From Verrucomicrobiota bacterium (GTDB taxonomy: Bacteria > Verrucomicrobiota > Verrucomicrobiia > Opitutales > Opitutaceae), in contig JACTNC010000018.1 in the NCBI GenBank assembly GCA_014584295.1, positions 1 to 64,000 of the forward strand: a stretch of 64,000 nucleotides of DNA, given 5' to 3'. Position 1 is the first letter of the stretch. The number at the start of each line of letters is the position of its first letter. Below the pieces are notes generated by a model. The model saw only the letters and a program-made list of their open reading frames with translations. It made no database searches and was not told the origin of the DNA. The translations under genes were made by a program, and so were the position numbers. Of the stretch, positions 24,926 through 35,800 are shown in pieces.

Positions 24926-25962
24926 TGAGCCTCCATCGCCTTCACAGCTTGGCCATTTGCAAGCGTGGTCTTTCCCGGGATGATCACGCGGGCGCCCGGT
25001 GGGAGCCCTTCGAGGATTTCAACATTGGAGCCGTCATTGAATCCATATTTCACCGGAACGCGTCTCGCCTTGCCTTCCTCGAAAAGGAAGAGGAATCCTG
25101 CTGCCTTTTCGCGCACGAGCGCTGCGGAAGGCACCAGGATGGCATTGGAGTGATGCTCCACGCCAATCTTCACGCTCGCGAACATTCCCGGACGAAGGGT
25201 GAGATCCGGATTTGCAAGATCAGCCTCGACCAGAAGGGTGCGCGAGCGCTCGTCCAGTGCACCGGATTGACGGCTGACCGAAGCGGTGAACACTTTGCCG
25301 GGAAGTGACTCGGTTGTGACCAGTACAGGCTGTCCGATCCGGATGTGCGCTGCTTCCATCTCCGGGACCGGCACGTGGATTCGGATTGTGGAATAGTCCA
25401 TCAGGGTGACGATGGCCGCAGACTCCGGGTTGCCGCCCGCGGTGGCAGCGGGCACCAGCGCCCCGGGATCGAGGTACCGCGTGGTCACAACACCATCGAA
25501 TGGAGCCACGATTTTTGCATAACCCAGGAGAGTCTCATACTGTTCCAGACCTGCTTCGGCGGTTTCTAGCCGCGCCTCCGCGGCATCAGCGACTTGGGGC
25601 GGGACAAGATCCGGGGCCTTCTTTCGCGCTCGCTGGATCCGTTCCGCTTCGACACGCGCGACCTTGAGTTCGGATTGCTGGCGGGCGCGTTCCGCGACGA
25701 GTTCGGGCATTTCCAGTTCCGCGAGCACCTGACCTGCCTTTGCGGTGTCACCGGTGTCCACGGAGATCGATTTCAGAAACCCCGCCATCTTGGCGTGGAG
25801 GGTGACCTGAAGATTCGCACGCAGGGTGCCTGGCAGCGTCACGTACCGGTGAATTTCGCCACGATGCTGGGACACGACGCTGACCTCGGGAGGAGTCTGC
25901 GCGACTGCGCAAACCGTGCATGTGAGAGCTGTGACAATACCGACTGCGCTGATGTGTGTCAT
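24922..25962 (-). CDS. RND efflux periplasmic adaptor (HlyD/MFP family)
   Basis: This 346-residue membrane fusion protein has a short signal peptide (MTHISAVGIVTALTCTVCAVA). The lipoyl half-motifs are RANLQVTLHAKMAGFLKSISVDTGDTAKAGQVLAEL and YAKIVAPFDGVVTTRYLDPGALV, with a helical hairpin (about 85-140) between them. The beta-barrel contains STIRIHVPVPEMEAAHIRIGQPVLV and the membrane-proximal domain VLVPSAALVREKAAGFLFLFEEGKARRVPVKYGF. The start at 25962 places the leader correctly and leaves 19 nt after the pump gene. The protein links the pump to the TolC-type channel. Confidence 0.9.
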   Translation of the reverse strand: MTHISAVGIVTALTCTVCAVAQTPPEVSVVSQHRGEIHRYVTLPGTLRANLQVTLHAKMAGFLKSISVDTGDTAKAGQVLAELEMPELVAERARQQSELKVARVEAERIQRARKKAPDLVPPQVADAAEARLETAEAGLEQYETLLGYAKIVAPFDGVVTTRYLDPGALVPAATAGGNPESAAIVTLMDYSTIRIHVPVPEMEAAHIRIGQPVLVTTESLPGKVFTASVSRQSGALDERSRTLLVEADLANPDLTLRPGMFASVKIGVEHHSNAILVPSAALVREKAAGFLFLFEEGKARRVPVKYGFNDGSNVEILEGLPPGARVIIPGKTTLANGQAVKAMEAQ

Positions 25963-25981
25963 GGTAATCGAATCGTAGGGA

Positions 25982-28900
25982 TCAGATTGAAGAGGCACCG
26001 CGATGGTGTTCACTACCGATATCCTGTGGATGCAGCGAGACGGAGCGGACCTTGCGGCTTGCAAGCAACGCAAAGAAGGCGGGCAGGGCAAAAAGAGTGG
26101 CGAACGTCGCCAGCGCCAGACCCCCTACAACAGCGCGGCCCAAAGGCGCAGTCTGATCTCCTCCTTCACCTGTGCCTAGCGCGAGGGGCAGCATGCCGGC
26201 AATCATCGCGCAACTTGTCATCAGGATGGGTCGAAGGCGGCTGCTTCCGCCCTCAACGGCTCCCACGATCGGATCCCTGGACTTGATGCGGGCCTTCTCT
26301 GCAAATGTCACCAGCAGGATCGAGTTGGCGACCGCGACGCCCACCGCCATGATGGAACCCATGCCGGACTGGATGTTCAGGGTCGTGCCTGTAAACCACA
26401 GGGACAGGACCACACCTGCGAGCACTGCGGGCACCGTGGAGACCACGACCAGCGCCAGTCGTATGGATTGAAAGTTGGCTACGAGGAGCAGGAAGATCAC
26501 GACCACTGCGATCACCAGTCCCGACCGGAATCCATCCAGCAGCTGGGTGAGCGGAATGATTTGTCCTCGGTAGTCCACCTTCGTACGCGCCTCCGGTGGG
26601 GCTCCAGCGTCAGCGACGGCCTTCCGGATCGCATGCATGGCAGTCCCCAGGTCCGCGCCGTGAAGGTTGGCGGTGATGCTGACGAGCCGGGCCACATTGT
26701 AGCGCTCGTAGGTGCCGGGTGACGTGCCGCTGCCGATCGTCGCGAGATTGCGAAGCAGCACAGGATCATTCCTGGAGGACTTGATGGGCACATTGCCGAT
26801 GTCCTCGACGGACCTTGTCTTTGCCTCGGGGATCTGCACCTGCACATTGTAGCTGATGCCTGTGTTGGGGTCGGCCCAGTAGATGGGTTTGGTAAACCGG
26901 CTGGAGGTGGTGGCGGCGACGAGTGAGCGTGTCACATCGGCCATCTTCACACCGAGCAGCCCCGCCCGCTCGCGGTCGACGTTCACGGTGACGGTGGGGT
27001 AGTCCAGCGTCTGCGCGATTTGCACGTCCCTTAGGAAGGGAATCCCGTTCAACTTTTCGATGATCCGGTCAGCGTAGGCCTTGCTTACCGGCAGAGAGGA
27101 TCCGCTGATTGCAATTTCAATCGGTGTGGGGGAACCGAAGCTCATCACCCGAGAAACGATGTCCTGCGGCTCAAAGGAAAACCGGACATCGGGAAACTCC
27201 CGTGCGAAGGCGCCGCGGAGCTTTTCCTGGAAGGGCTCGATATGCACCCCGGCATCGGGTTTGAATTGTACTGCCAGCCATCCCTCCTCGGGTCCGCCAT
27301 TCCAAAGGTGAATGAGATTAACCGGAAAGCTTGAATTGTGCACCCCGACCATGCCGATGGAAACCTCCACCTTGGCCGATCCGCCTGCCTCGCGATCAAT
27401 GGTGGCGAGAACCCGTCTTGCGATTGATTCCGTGATGTCGACACGGGTTCCGCTTGGGGCGCGAAACCGCACCGCAAACTGGCCGTTGTCTCCGCGGGGA
27501 AAGATTTCGGTCCCGAGGCCTCCGCCAACAAACCAGATCACAGCGGCGCAGCCGGCCAGATAGAGCACCACCAGGGGCCAGCGAATCGCGACCACTCCGC
27601 GCACGAGGCGGGCGTAAACGCGCTTCATCCTTTCAAAATAGGAGGCCTCGTGGATGCCTGAGGCGCGGCGAAGCAACCAGATGGAAAGAATGGGGACGAG
27701 CGTGCTCGAGAGCAGGTACGACGCGATCATCGAGAACCCGACAGCGAGAGCCATGGGAACAAAAAGGGCCTTGGCTGCTCCTACCATGAAGAATGCCGGT
27801 ATGAACACGGCGAGAACGCAAAGCATGGCCAGCAGACGAGGCAGCGCAGTCTCCCTCGTGCCGGCGTAGGCCGCTCCAGGCGGGCTTGCGCCCCGGCCCA
27901 TGTGAGCATGGATGTTCTCCACAGCCACTGTCGATTCATCGACCAGTATCCCGATGGCAAGTGCGAGCCCGCCCAAGGTCATCAGGTGAATCGACTGGCC
28001 TGTGAGCCAGAGCGCGACGATTGCACCGAGAAGCGAGAGAGGAATATTGACGAGGACGATGAACACGCTCCGCCAGTCCCTGAGGAACAACAGCACCATG
28101 ACCCCGGTGAGAATGGCGCCGAGTCCCCCTTCCTTCAGCACGTCGCGGATCGAGCGGTTTACCACGGGGGATTGATCGAAGACGTAGCTGACCCGGATAT
28201 CGTCGGGCAGGATTTTTTGAAACTCGGGGATGTTTCGCTTTACGAGTTCCACGACCGAGAGGGTGGACGCATCGGCGCGTTTGGTCACTGGCAGGTACAC
28301 CGTGCGGAGGCCGTTTGCGAGTGCGTAGCTGGTCGTGACATCGGCGGCGTCATCGACCGACCCGACATCGCGGAGAAAGACCGCCCTGCCACCGCTCTGC
28401 CTGAGGGGGACTGATTCGAGGTCCTTGGGGTTCCTCACGATCGCATTCATTTCCACGATCGGATATTTGTCCCCCATGTTCATGTTGCCGGAGGGGCTGA
28501 TGGGATTGGCCTCTGCGATGGCCTGCACGATTTCATCCGGCGAGAGGCCGTAGGCACGCATGCGTTCGGGATTGATGCTGACAATGATGCCGCGCGAGCT
28601 GCCGCCGAAAGGAGGTGGCGCAGAGACACCGGGCAGCGTTGCAAACGTCGGTCGCACGCGGTTGAGGGCCTGGTCCTGCATTTCCCCGAGAGTCCGGTTG
28701 GGATTGTCCGTAGAAAACACCAGGTATCCGACGGCTACGCTGCCTGCGTCAAACCGGGTGACAAAGGGTGCGGGCGTTCCCTCCGGCATGAAGGCACGCG
28801 AACGATTCACATAGGCGATCGTCTCCGAAAGCGCCTGTGACATGTCTGTTCCCGGGTGAAACTGCAGCTTCATGATTGAAGCGCCCTGGATCGACTTGGA

Positions 28901-29143
28901 CTCCACGTGGGAAATGCCTGCGATGTAGAGGAAATGATACTCGTAGCGGTAAGTGAGGTAGCCTTCCATCTGTGCCGGATCCATTCCGCCGTAGGGCTGT
29001 GCGACATAGATGGTGGGCACTCCCAGCGGCGGGAAGATGTCGCGGGACATCCGCTGGATGCCCAGGCCCGCGGCCAATGCCACCGCGAGCACCAGGACGA
29101 CAACCGTGAGCGGACGACGCAGCGCCGTATCAAGGATATTCAT
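25982..29143 (-). CDS. RND-family efflux pump permease
   Basis: This 1053-residue inner-membrane transporter has 12 predicted TM helices and two large periplasmic loops. Landmarks are the N-terminal LDTALRRPLTVVVLVLAVALAAG, TM4 GILVDESTVAVENI (where most HAE pumps have D-D for proton relay, this one has D-E), and the C-terminal GRAVVGGLALATFATLFALPAFFALL. It is first in its operon, an unusual order since adaptors commonly come first. The substrate is unknown. Family members export drugs, dyes, bile-like detergents or metabolites. The divergent PadR gene at 29333 is the likely regulator. Confidence 0.92.
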   Translation of the reverse strand: MNILDTALRRPLTVVVLVLAVALAAGLGIQRMSRDIFPPLGVPTIYVAQPYGGMDPAQMEGYLTYRYEYHFLYIAGISHVESKSIQGASIMKLQFHPGTDMSQALSETIAYVNRSRAFMPEGTPAPFVTRFDAGSVAVGYLVFSTDNPNRTLGEMQDQALNRVRPTFATLPGVSAPPPFGGSSRGIIVSINPERMRAYGLSPDEIVQAIAEANPISPSGNMNMGDKYPIVEMNAIVRNPKDLESVPLRQSGGRAVFLRDVGSVDDAADVTTSYALANGLRTVYLPVTKRADASTLSVVELVKRNIPEFQKILPDDIRVSYVFDQSPVVNRSIRDVLKEGGLGAILTGVMVLLFLRDWRSVFIVLVNIPLSLLGAIVALWLTGQSIHLMTLGGLALAIGILVDESTVAVENIHAHMGRGASPPGAAYAGTRETALPRLLAMLCVLAVFIPAFFMVGAAKALFVPMALAVGFSMIASYLLSSTLVPILSIWLLRRASGIHEASYFERMKRVYARLVRGVVAIRWPLVVLYLAGCAAVIWFVGGGLGTEIFPRGDNGQFAVRFRAPSGTRVDITESIARRVLATIDREAGGSAKVEVSIGMVGVHNSSFPVNLIHLWNGGPEEGWLAVQFKPDAGVHIEPFQEKLRGAFAREFPDVRFSFEPQDIVSRVMSFGSPTPIEIAISGSSLPVSKAYADRIIEKLNGIPFLRDVQIAQTLDYPTVTVNVDRERAGLLGVKMADVTRSLVAATTSSRFTKPIYWADPNTGISYNVQVQIPEAKTRSVEDIGNVPIKSSRNDPVLLRNLATIGSGTSPGTYERYNVARLVSITANLHGADLGTAMHAIRKAVADAGAPPEARTKVDYRGQIIPLTQLLDGFRSGLVIAVVVIFLLLVANFQSIRLALVVVSTVPAVLAGVVLSLWFTGTTLNIQSGMGSIMAVGVAVANSILLVTFAEKARIKSRDPIVGAVEGGSSRLRPILMTSCAMIAGMLPLALGTGEGGDQTAPLGRAVVGGLALATFATLFALPAFFALLASRKVRSVSLHPQDIGSEHHRGASSI

Positions 29144-29315
29144 GCAGGGGAGGAGGCTTTTGTCGGGTTGCGCTCAAGACTGGGCTGTAGGTACCACCGA
29201 GTTCCGAGGAGGGGGATTCCGGCAGGGAATTGACAGAGACGACGCTGAAGGCGCATGGTTACAGGAAGCGCATCTCCCATGCCCTTGAATTCCGCATTTT
29301 ATGACGGCCGCCGTT

Positions 29316-29328
29316 TACGATCATCGTA
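29316..29328. promoter_or_regulatory. Palindrome TACGATcATCGTA before PadR gene
   Basis: A perfect 6+1+6 palindrome ends 4 nt before the PadR start codon, inside the divergent region shared with the RND operon. Its position fits an autoregulatory operator. It is not the ATGT-N8-ACAT form known for some PadR proteins, and no second copy was seen nearby. Confidence 0.4.
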
Positions 29329-29332
29329 GGAA

Positions 29333-29665
29333 ATGAATTCCAGACAGTCCTCTGCTGTCGAGCGCGAAATCCTGCGACCGCTCTGGAAGGTCCACATCCT
29401 TCACCACGCCTGCGAGGCTCCGTTTGTGGCGAACTGGATGCTGGAGGAACTCCGGGAGCACGGATACCGGGTGAGTCCGGGCACGCTCTACCCCATGCTC
29501 GCGCGGCTCTCGAAGCTGGGATGGCTGCGGACGGTTCAGCGCGCCCGCGGCACGCGTGGGCGGATGGCTGCGCATTACCAGGCGACGGAGTTGGGGAGGC
29601 AGGCGCTCCGGGATGTCCAGGCGCGCCTGCGGGAACTTCAGGGGGAGGTATTCAGGAAGCACTGA
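29333..29665 (+). CDS. PadR-family transcriptional regulator
   Basis: This 110-residue winged-helix protein of the short PadR type shows ILRPLWKVHILHHACEAPFVANWMLEELREHGYRVSPGTLYPMLARLSKLGWLRTVQ and a C-terminal helix (LGRQALRDVQARLRELQGEV) for dimerisation. PGTLYPML is the hallmark recognition-helix region. It is divergent from the RND efflux operon with about 190 nt between, which is the standard arrangement for a drug-responsive repressor of an exporter. AGG lies 2-4 nt before the ATG. Confidence 0.88.
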   Translation: MNSRQSSAVEREILRPLWKVHILHHACEAPFVANWMLEELREHGYRVSPGTLYPMLARLSKLGWLRTVQRARGTRGRMAAHYQATELGRQALRDVQARLRELQGEVFRKH

Positions 29666-29689
29666 GCGTGGGGATTGTGCCGCGCTCAG
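29662..29689. terminator. Hairpin between convergent PadR and sulfatase genes
   Basis: CTGAGCG (29662-29668, spanning the PadR stop) and CGCTCAG (29683-29689) form a 7-bp stem with a 14-nt loop. It sits between two convergent genes, but no T-run follows on either strand, so terminator function is uncertain. Confidence 0.3.
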
Positions 29690-29697
29690 CGTGACGT

Positions 29698-31212
29698 TCA
29701 GCGCAGGAGTTCGGGAGGGAACTTGGCTGCAGGACTGCCGCTGGCCCGGCGGAGGTTCTGGGAATTGCCGCGATCAGGACGCAGTGGCATTTCCTCGCCA
29801 TGCGAAGCCTCGAGCAGGGCGAAGAGACGCGTGTTGTAGCGATGGATAGTGTCCTGGAGGCCCGGCTCGAAAATCAGGTTCTTCGTTTCGCCGGGATCGT
29901 TCTGGAGATCGTAGAACTCATCGATGTCCCACAGCCCCTGGACACGGATGTACTTGTAGCGGCCGTCACGCACGGCATGCAGGGTCGGGGTCTGGGGAAA
30001 GTTCTTTTCCCAGAAATACTCATAGAGCACTTCGTTGTCCCACTTTGCCTTCTCGCCTTTCATGACCGGCCAGAAGCTGTGGCCGTCGATCTTCGGCATG
30101 GTTTCCTTCACACCTGCGGCCTGAAGAAACGTGGGGGCAAAGTCGATGTTGGCGACGACTTCCTCGACGACCCGGCCCGGCTTGATCACATCCGGGCACT
30201 GCATGAGCATCGGAATACGCATCGAGACCTCGTAGGCGGTGCGCTTGTCGATAAGGCCGTGTTCGCCGAACGCGAAGCCGTTGTCGCCTGCATACACGAC
30301 CAGGGTGTTCTCGAGTTGTCCGCGTTCCTTCAGTGCGGCCAGCACGCGCCCGACGCTGTCGTCGACAGCCAGGAGGGTTTCGCAGTAGCGGCGGTAGTAG
30401 TTGGCGATGTCGAGGTCGGTATGATAGGGGAAGTCCACACCGTGCCAGGAGTTGCGCTGGTTTTGCACCCACATGGGCGCATGCTCGTGGTGGTGGAGCG
30501 ATTCCGGTACCGGAATGGGCTTGTTCTTGTAACGGTCGACATGCCGTTCGGCAGGGACGAACTGCGAATGCACCGCCTTGTGCGAGAGATAGAGGAAGAA
30601 CGGCTGGTCCTTGGGAATGCTCTTCATCCACTCGACGGCGTAGTCGGTCAGCTCATCTGTGATGTAGCCGCGCTGGGGCACAAGCTTGCCGTCGACGTTG
30701 AGCTTGTTGGTTGGACCTTTCGTCTGATGATCGGTCCCGCGATTGTCGGGCCAATATTCGCCCTGGCCCTTGAAACTCACCCAGCGATTGAAACCGCGCT
30801 GGGGACCGGCATCCCCTCCGCCCATGTGCCATTTTCCAAAGAATCCCGTGCGGTAGCCGGCGCGCTGCAGAACCTGGGGGAAAAACAGGAGGTCGCTTCG
30901 CACGGGATAGTTGTTGTCGATCACGCCATGGTTGTGTGCATAAAGCCCAGTGAGGATGGAGGCGCGGCTCGGTGAGCAGAGGGAGGTTGTGACAACGGCA
31001 TTCTTCATGTAGGCGCCGTTGCGTGCGAGGGAATCGAGGTTGGGCGTTTCGAGAAACGGATGGCCCAGGAAACCCATCGCGTCATAACGATGATCATCCG
31101 CAAGAATGAAGATGATGTTGCGTGGCGCCGCATGAACCGCTGTGGCAACCGTGAAGGCCAGCAAGAGGAGCAAGGTGAGGATGCGGGATGGGAAGGGCAG
31201 ATTGGGACGCAT
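29698..31212 (-). CDS. Secreted type I sulfatase (formylglycine-dependent)
   Basis: This 504-residue protein has a signal peptide (ILTLLLLLAFTVATAVHAA). The N-terminal metal site is NIIFILADDHRYDAMG, and the formylglycine motif C79-S-P-S-R lies in SLCSPSRASILTG. Further sulfatase signatures are GYRTGFFGKWHMGG, VYAGDNGFAFGEHG and the C-terminal YDLQNDPGETKNL. The family hydrolyses sulfate esters on glycans after the cysteine is oxidised by a maturase, which is not in the window. It belongs to the group with arylsulfatase A-like and iduronate- or heparan-sulfatase-like members. The exact substrate is unknown. It is convergent with padR. Confidence 0.92.
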   Translation of the reverse strand: MRPNLPFPSRILTLLLLLAFTVATAVHAAPRNIIFILADDHRYDAMGFLGHPFLETPNLDSLARNGAYMKNAVVTTSLCSPSRASILTGLYAHNHGVIDNNYPVRSDLLFFPQVLQRAGYRTGFFGKWHMGGGDAGPQRGFNRWVSFKGQGEYWPDNRGTDHQTKGPTNKLNVDGKLVPQRGYITDELTDYAVEWMKSIPKDQPFFLYLSHKAVHSQFVPAERHVDRYKNKPIPVPESLHHHEHAPMWVQNQRNSWHGVDFPYHTDLDIANYYRRYCETLLAVDDSVGRVLAALKERGQLENTLVVYAGDNGFAFGEHGLIDKRTAYEVSMRIPMLMQCPDVIKPGRVVEEVVANIDFAPTFLQAAGVKETMPKIDGHSFWPVMKGEKAKWDNEVLYEYFWEKNFPQTPTLHAVRDGRYKYIRVQGLWDIDEFYDLQNDPGETKNLIFEPGLQDTIHRYNTRLFALLEASHGEEMPLRPDRGNSQNLRRASGSPAAKFPPELLR

Positions 31213-31474
31213 GATGTGCCGTTTCTAGCGGATTGATTTCAAAGCGCGAGAGGATTGATGGGCCGCAGCGGTGGATTTTTGCAACGCGCTGTGCGATCTT
31301 CGGCTGGCTTTATAGATCAAGTGAATGCGATCTTGCGGAATCACCATATTGGGCATGCGCTGTGCCCCAAACCGTCAGCTCATTTGAGCCCTCTCACCGT
31401 CATTCGCAGTCGCACGCGGCGTCCTGCGCACCCCACTTTCCTCCCAACGTAGTAACCCTGCAATCCTTGGAACA

Positions 31475-32731
31475 ATGCCTTCTCGCATGAGATCACACAC
31501 TTCCCCCGAAAAATGTGCGGCCCGCCCGCGCGTACTTCTTCTCACGTTGCCCGCTCTTTGTGCGGCAATGGCAGTCCTCCCGTCCGCGCGCGTTTCTGGC
31601 GCGCCTGAGGCTCCAGCGGTAGCCGATCTTACCGCAGCAAGTTTTCACCAGAGGGTGTCTGCCGTCGACCGGGCTTCCGAGATCGGATATTTTGGCACGA
31701 GTCCCGAGAGTCCTGACGGCAAGAGGATTGCCTATGTCCTGTACGACGGGCGGCCCAGCGTTGGCGGACCAAAGGAGGGCAGCGGCGGATTGTATCTGTG
31801 CGACGTGAACCTGAAGCATTATGTCAAGATCCGGGATATCGGGAGAATCCGCTGGGAGGATGGCGCGGCGGTGATCTGGCTCGACAACGATTCGCTCGCG
31901 TACCTGACCTACGAGAATGGCGACGTGCCCGTGACCTACGTGATCAACACAAGTGGCGAGGTGTTGAGCGGACCGATCGAGGGCTTTCTTGGACACGGCG
32001 ACGCACCTGACGGATGCTTTGCCATGTCCGTGGACAAGCGGCAGTACCCGAATGGCAGCAAGCTGGGCTCGAATGGCATCTATCTCTACAGGGACGGCAG
32101 CATCACGAAGATCGTGGACACGGTGAGGGACTTTGGGCCGTTGAAGGACCGCATGGCCGGCAATGACAATGCGAGCGATTGGAACCTCTTTCACGCGCAG
32201 TTGAGCACCAAGGGAACCTACCTGTCGATCCGACTGGATACCGAATTGGGGAAGCAGTACCTGCTGACGTGCGGGACGGATGGAACCGACGTGCGTTTTT
32301 TTGCACAACCGAGGAAACCGCTGCACCAGCAGTGGTTTGATGATTCGACGATCTTCGGGCAGGAGTTTGTTGCAAAGCCTGCGGATGGCGGGCCGCGTTT
32401 TATGGGAAAACGCTGGGACAGGGACGGCAAGTACCTGGAGACCATAACCGGCGTCGGGAATCATCCCGGCATTTCTCCTGACAGAAAATACCTGGCGACG
32501 GACAATCAATATGAACTCGATCCGGTTACCATCACACTCTACCGCGTCGGCAGCACCCAGCCCGTGGCGTTGCTCATGAAGGAGTCTCCGGGCCCCGTGT
32601 GGAAGATGCGCACGCATGTGAATCCGGCGTTTTCTCGAGATGGCCGATACGTGTACTTCAACAAGCCTGTCAATGGAGTGCCCCAGGTCCATCGCGTATC
32701 CATTGACAGTCTGATTCGTGCCAGGCATTGA
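31475..32731 (+). CDS. Secreted TolB-like beta-propeller protein
   Basis: This 418-residue protein has an N-terminal leader (VLLLTLPALCAAMAVLPSARVSGA). PD40-like blades are visible: SPESPDGKRIAYVLYDG, LYLCDVNLKHYVKIRDIGRIRWEDGA, HPGISPDRKYLATDN, and a last blade HVNPAFSRDGRYVYFNKPVNGVPQVHRV. The last blade resembles the C-terminal blade of oligogalacturonate-lyase-type (PL22-like) propellers, but the conserved histidine cluster of that family cannot be confirmed here. It probably binds or cleaves an oligosaccharide in the periplasm. The next gene starts after about 150 nt in the same direction. Confidence 0.6.
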   Translation: MPSRMRSHTSPEKCAARPRVLLLTLPALCAAMAVLPSARVSGAPEAPAVADLTAASFHQRVSAVDRASEIGYFGTSPESPDGKRIAYVLYDGRPSVGGPKEGSGGLYLCDVNLKHYVKIRDIGRIRWEDGAAVIWLDNDSLAYLTYENGDVPVTYVINTSGEVLSGPIEGFLGHGDAPDGCFAMSVDKRQYPNGSKLGSNGIYLYRDGSITKIVDTVRDFGPLKDRMAGNDNASDWNLFHAQLSTKGTYLSIRLDTELGKQYLLTCGTDGTDVRFFAQPRKPLHQQWFDDSTIFGQEFVAKPADGGPRFMGKRWDRDGKYLETITGVGNHPGISPDRKYLATDNQYELDPVTITLYRVGSTQPVALLMKESPGPVWKMRTHVNPAFSRDGRYVYFNKPVNGVPQVHRVSIDSLIRARH

Positions 32732-32884
32732 CCCGCTTTCCCCTGTCCATCAGGCCGGTGGTGGAACCGGATCGGTGCTATTTTCCACCAATCGCTCGCT
32801 GTTCCGGGCTGGGCATCGCCCGGTTTTGCCCCGCGCCCCCATCCGACAGGAATGTTGGAACACGCACCGTATTATTTCACCGAC

Positions 32885-35800
32885 ATGAGTGACTGCCCGA
32901 TCTTCACAAGAAACCGACCGCTGAGAAGCTGCAGGCTAATCCTGAGTCTTGGACTGGTCGTGTTGCTTGGGGGGGCTGCCATTCAGGCTCAGACGTGGAT
33001 GCCGGCTGCCCACCGTTTCAAGGGGACATTCGACAACGGGCTCGTGGGAAATTACGGAATCCAGTTTCAGCGGGTGATCACGTGGAATGAGGGTACCGCG
33101 GACCCAGCGAAACGGGGGTGGGTTCTGACCGGGCAGGATGAGAATGGCGTGCGGGCTTCGTACGACTATGGTGCCACGTGGAATGCACCCCGACTGTCCG
33201 GCATGTTCTGCTCCAAGATTGCCGGGCTCTATCTGAACACCGATGAGGATCTGTTCCTTGCGTTGGGAGGCATGTTCGGACGACAGGAATTTCCGGGCAT
33301 CTCGGTTGATGGCATTTATCGGGGCGATGGAACCCTGCTGCGCGCTACACGGGTGGAAATCACGCGGCCAGGTGGACCGGGTCCCGATGCGTCCGGTGGC
33401 GGAAAGCGCGCGTTCACGGATGTCTCCTACGCTGGCAACTCCGTCATACGTAGCAGCAATTTCCTGGCCCGTCGCCCCCAGACTGGCGGATTGAGTGACC
33501 TCGAACGCCCGATTTGGGCTCTCGAACAGATCCTGACGAGTGGCAGCATCAGCTATATCGCCCTCTTCAAGAGCACGGATGCCGGCCGCTCATTCACCTT
33601 TGTTCGTGACCTTGCGGTGTCGGAAAATTCCTCGGGCAATGACGGTATCTATCACATCCTCGCCGCCCCCAATGGCGACGTCGTTCTTCTCGGAAAGCGC
33701 GGGCTGTGGTTGTCGCAGGATCAAGGTGTCACCTTTGCAAGGATTCATCCTTCAAGCGGCGCCATCGAGATCTCAGCCGGCTATTTCTTCGGCGGGGGCA
33801 CGGATCAGCCGTCGGGAATGCGCATTGGTGTCTATGCGTCGAACGCCAATGGAGGCGTATGGGAAACAGCCAACATCCGCACGACGGCGTTCTCCAAGCC
33901 GAACGGGAATGCGGGCCTTCCAGCGAACTACCGCGTGTGGCACCTGGGCTCATCGCCTGTCAATCCGGACCGGTTGGCCGTTTGCTCGGATTCCACCACG
34001 CCGTCCCTGGCTCCCTATCTGAGTACGGACGGCGGGAAGACCTTTACGGTCATTGCCGAAGGCGTCGGCACGGGTGACGAGCAGTGGAGGTACAATGTCC
34101 GCCGCGGACACGCGGGATTTCATTTCTGTCCCACGGATGAGTTCATCTGTCTCGTCCCGACCTTTCAGACCATGGCGCGATCCCTGGACGGAGCGGAGCG
34201 TTCCGACGGTGATCTCGTCGCAGGCTTTGATGGCTTGCATGCCAAGGGCATCGGATTCGATGCCTGGAGTGGGGACTGGAAGAAGATTCTCAGGATCTGC
34301 CAGGATTCATGGATCAATACCTCCACGGATGGTATGCACTGGTTGGCGCAAAATGGATTGGGGACGGGAAGCAGCGCGTTCAAGGCGGAGCTCAACGCCG
34401 CAGGTGCCGGGGGATCGAACCCGCAGGGTTACGCCTCAGGCGCGGGCGGGGTCATTTGTCCCAACAACCGGATGATCGCTGCAGCCAACACCAACACGGG
34501 AGGGCAGACGAATGTCATGGTCGTGGCCGAGATGAATGCCGACGGCACCACACGATCGTATTACATCGCAACCCCGCAGGTCAGATCCCGTGCGACACAC
34601 AGTCGTCGGAGCCAGAAGAATCCGGACGTGGCGTTTGTAGGCCGTTGGGCCATCAGCAATCTGAGTGCCCCCAATCCTGCGGATGTCGTTTTTACGGATC
34701 ATGGTGGACATGAGATCTTCGACTGCTTTCTCGATGGCAACACGCTGATCAGCTACTGGGCGAACGTTTCGACAGGAGGCAGCGACGATGGCACTCAGAT
34801 CTTCCGGTCCACGGACGACATGGCCAGCAACAACCAGGGCGCACCCTGGTTTGCGCTGCAGACCTCGTCGTTTGGAGAGAGCTCCATCTGTGCTGACTAC
34901 CACAATCCCGAGCGGGTGCTCTACGTTCGGAACGACGATCGCAATGTGATCCGCGAGATCAGGAGGGTAGATGGTGTGCTGCGGGATGACGTCCTGCGCA
35001 ATGCTGCGGGTCAGCCGGTCAACCTGCGCACCATGCCTGGGGGAATTCTCGACATTCTCGCTTCAGAGATCGGTGCGCCGGCAACTGTGCAGACGTCCGC
35101 GACAGCCATCACGCAGCTCATCGCCGACCCGAATCAGCCCGGACTTTTCTACGCGATAGCGGGTATGCACGGCATGCCCAACTGGTGGAGAACCGAGGAC
35201 AATGGAGTCACTTGGACGAATGTCTCCGGCAATGCTCCGCGAACCCTTTGGTCGGGCGTCGTCCATCCCCTGACGGGAGAAGTGATGGGTTTCAGTTCGA
35301 TGGGTGAGCACATTCTGCCAGCTCCGGCCACCTATCCGGACATTCCGAACAAGAATGCACTGACCAACCAGTTGAAAGCCTACTTCGCGGCCGTGCCGAA
35401 GGCGCCGATTGTCTCAGCGATCGGAGACGCCGCTTCTGGAACGGACGTGATTCGGCCCCCGCTGCCGACCGGAATCACCACCGGAGACATCCTCCTGTTG
35501 GTTGTCGAGACGGCGAACGAGCCTGTCTTCATCTCTGACGTCAATGGTGGCTCGTGGCTTCAGGTCGGAGGTTCTCCTCAGGGAAGCGGCACCGCAGGCG
35601 TGGCAGATGCCACGCGACTCACCGCTTTCTGGTCGCGCTACAATGGAAGTCAGGGGGCTCCCGTGTTGTCGGATTCAGGCGATCACCAGACTGCAAGGAT
35701 GATCGCGATTCGCGGGGCCGCCCTTTCGGGGGATCCCTGGAATATCGCCCTGGGAGGAGTGGATGCGATGGTGAGCCCTGGAGGAACCATTCCCGGTGCG

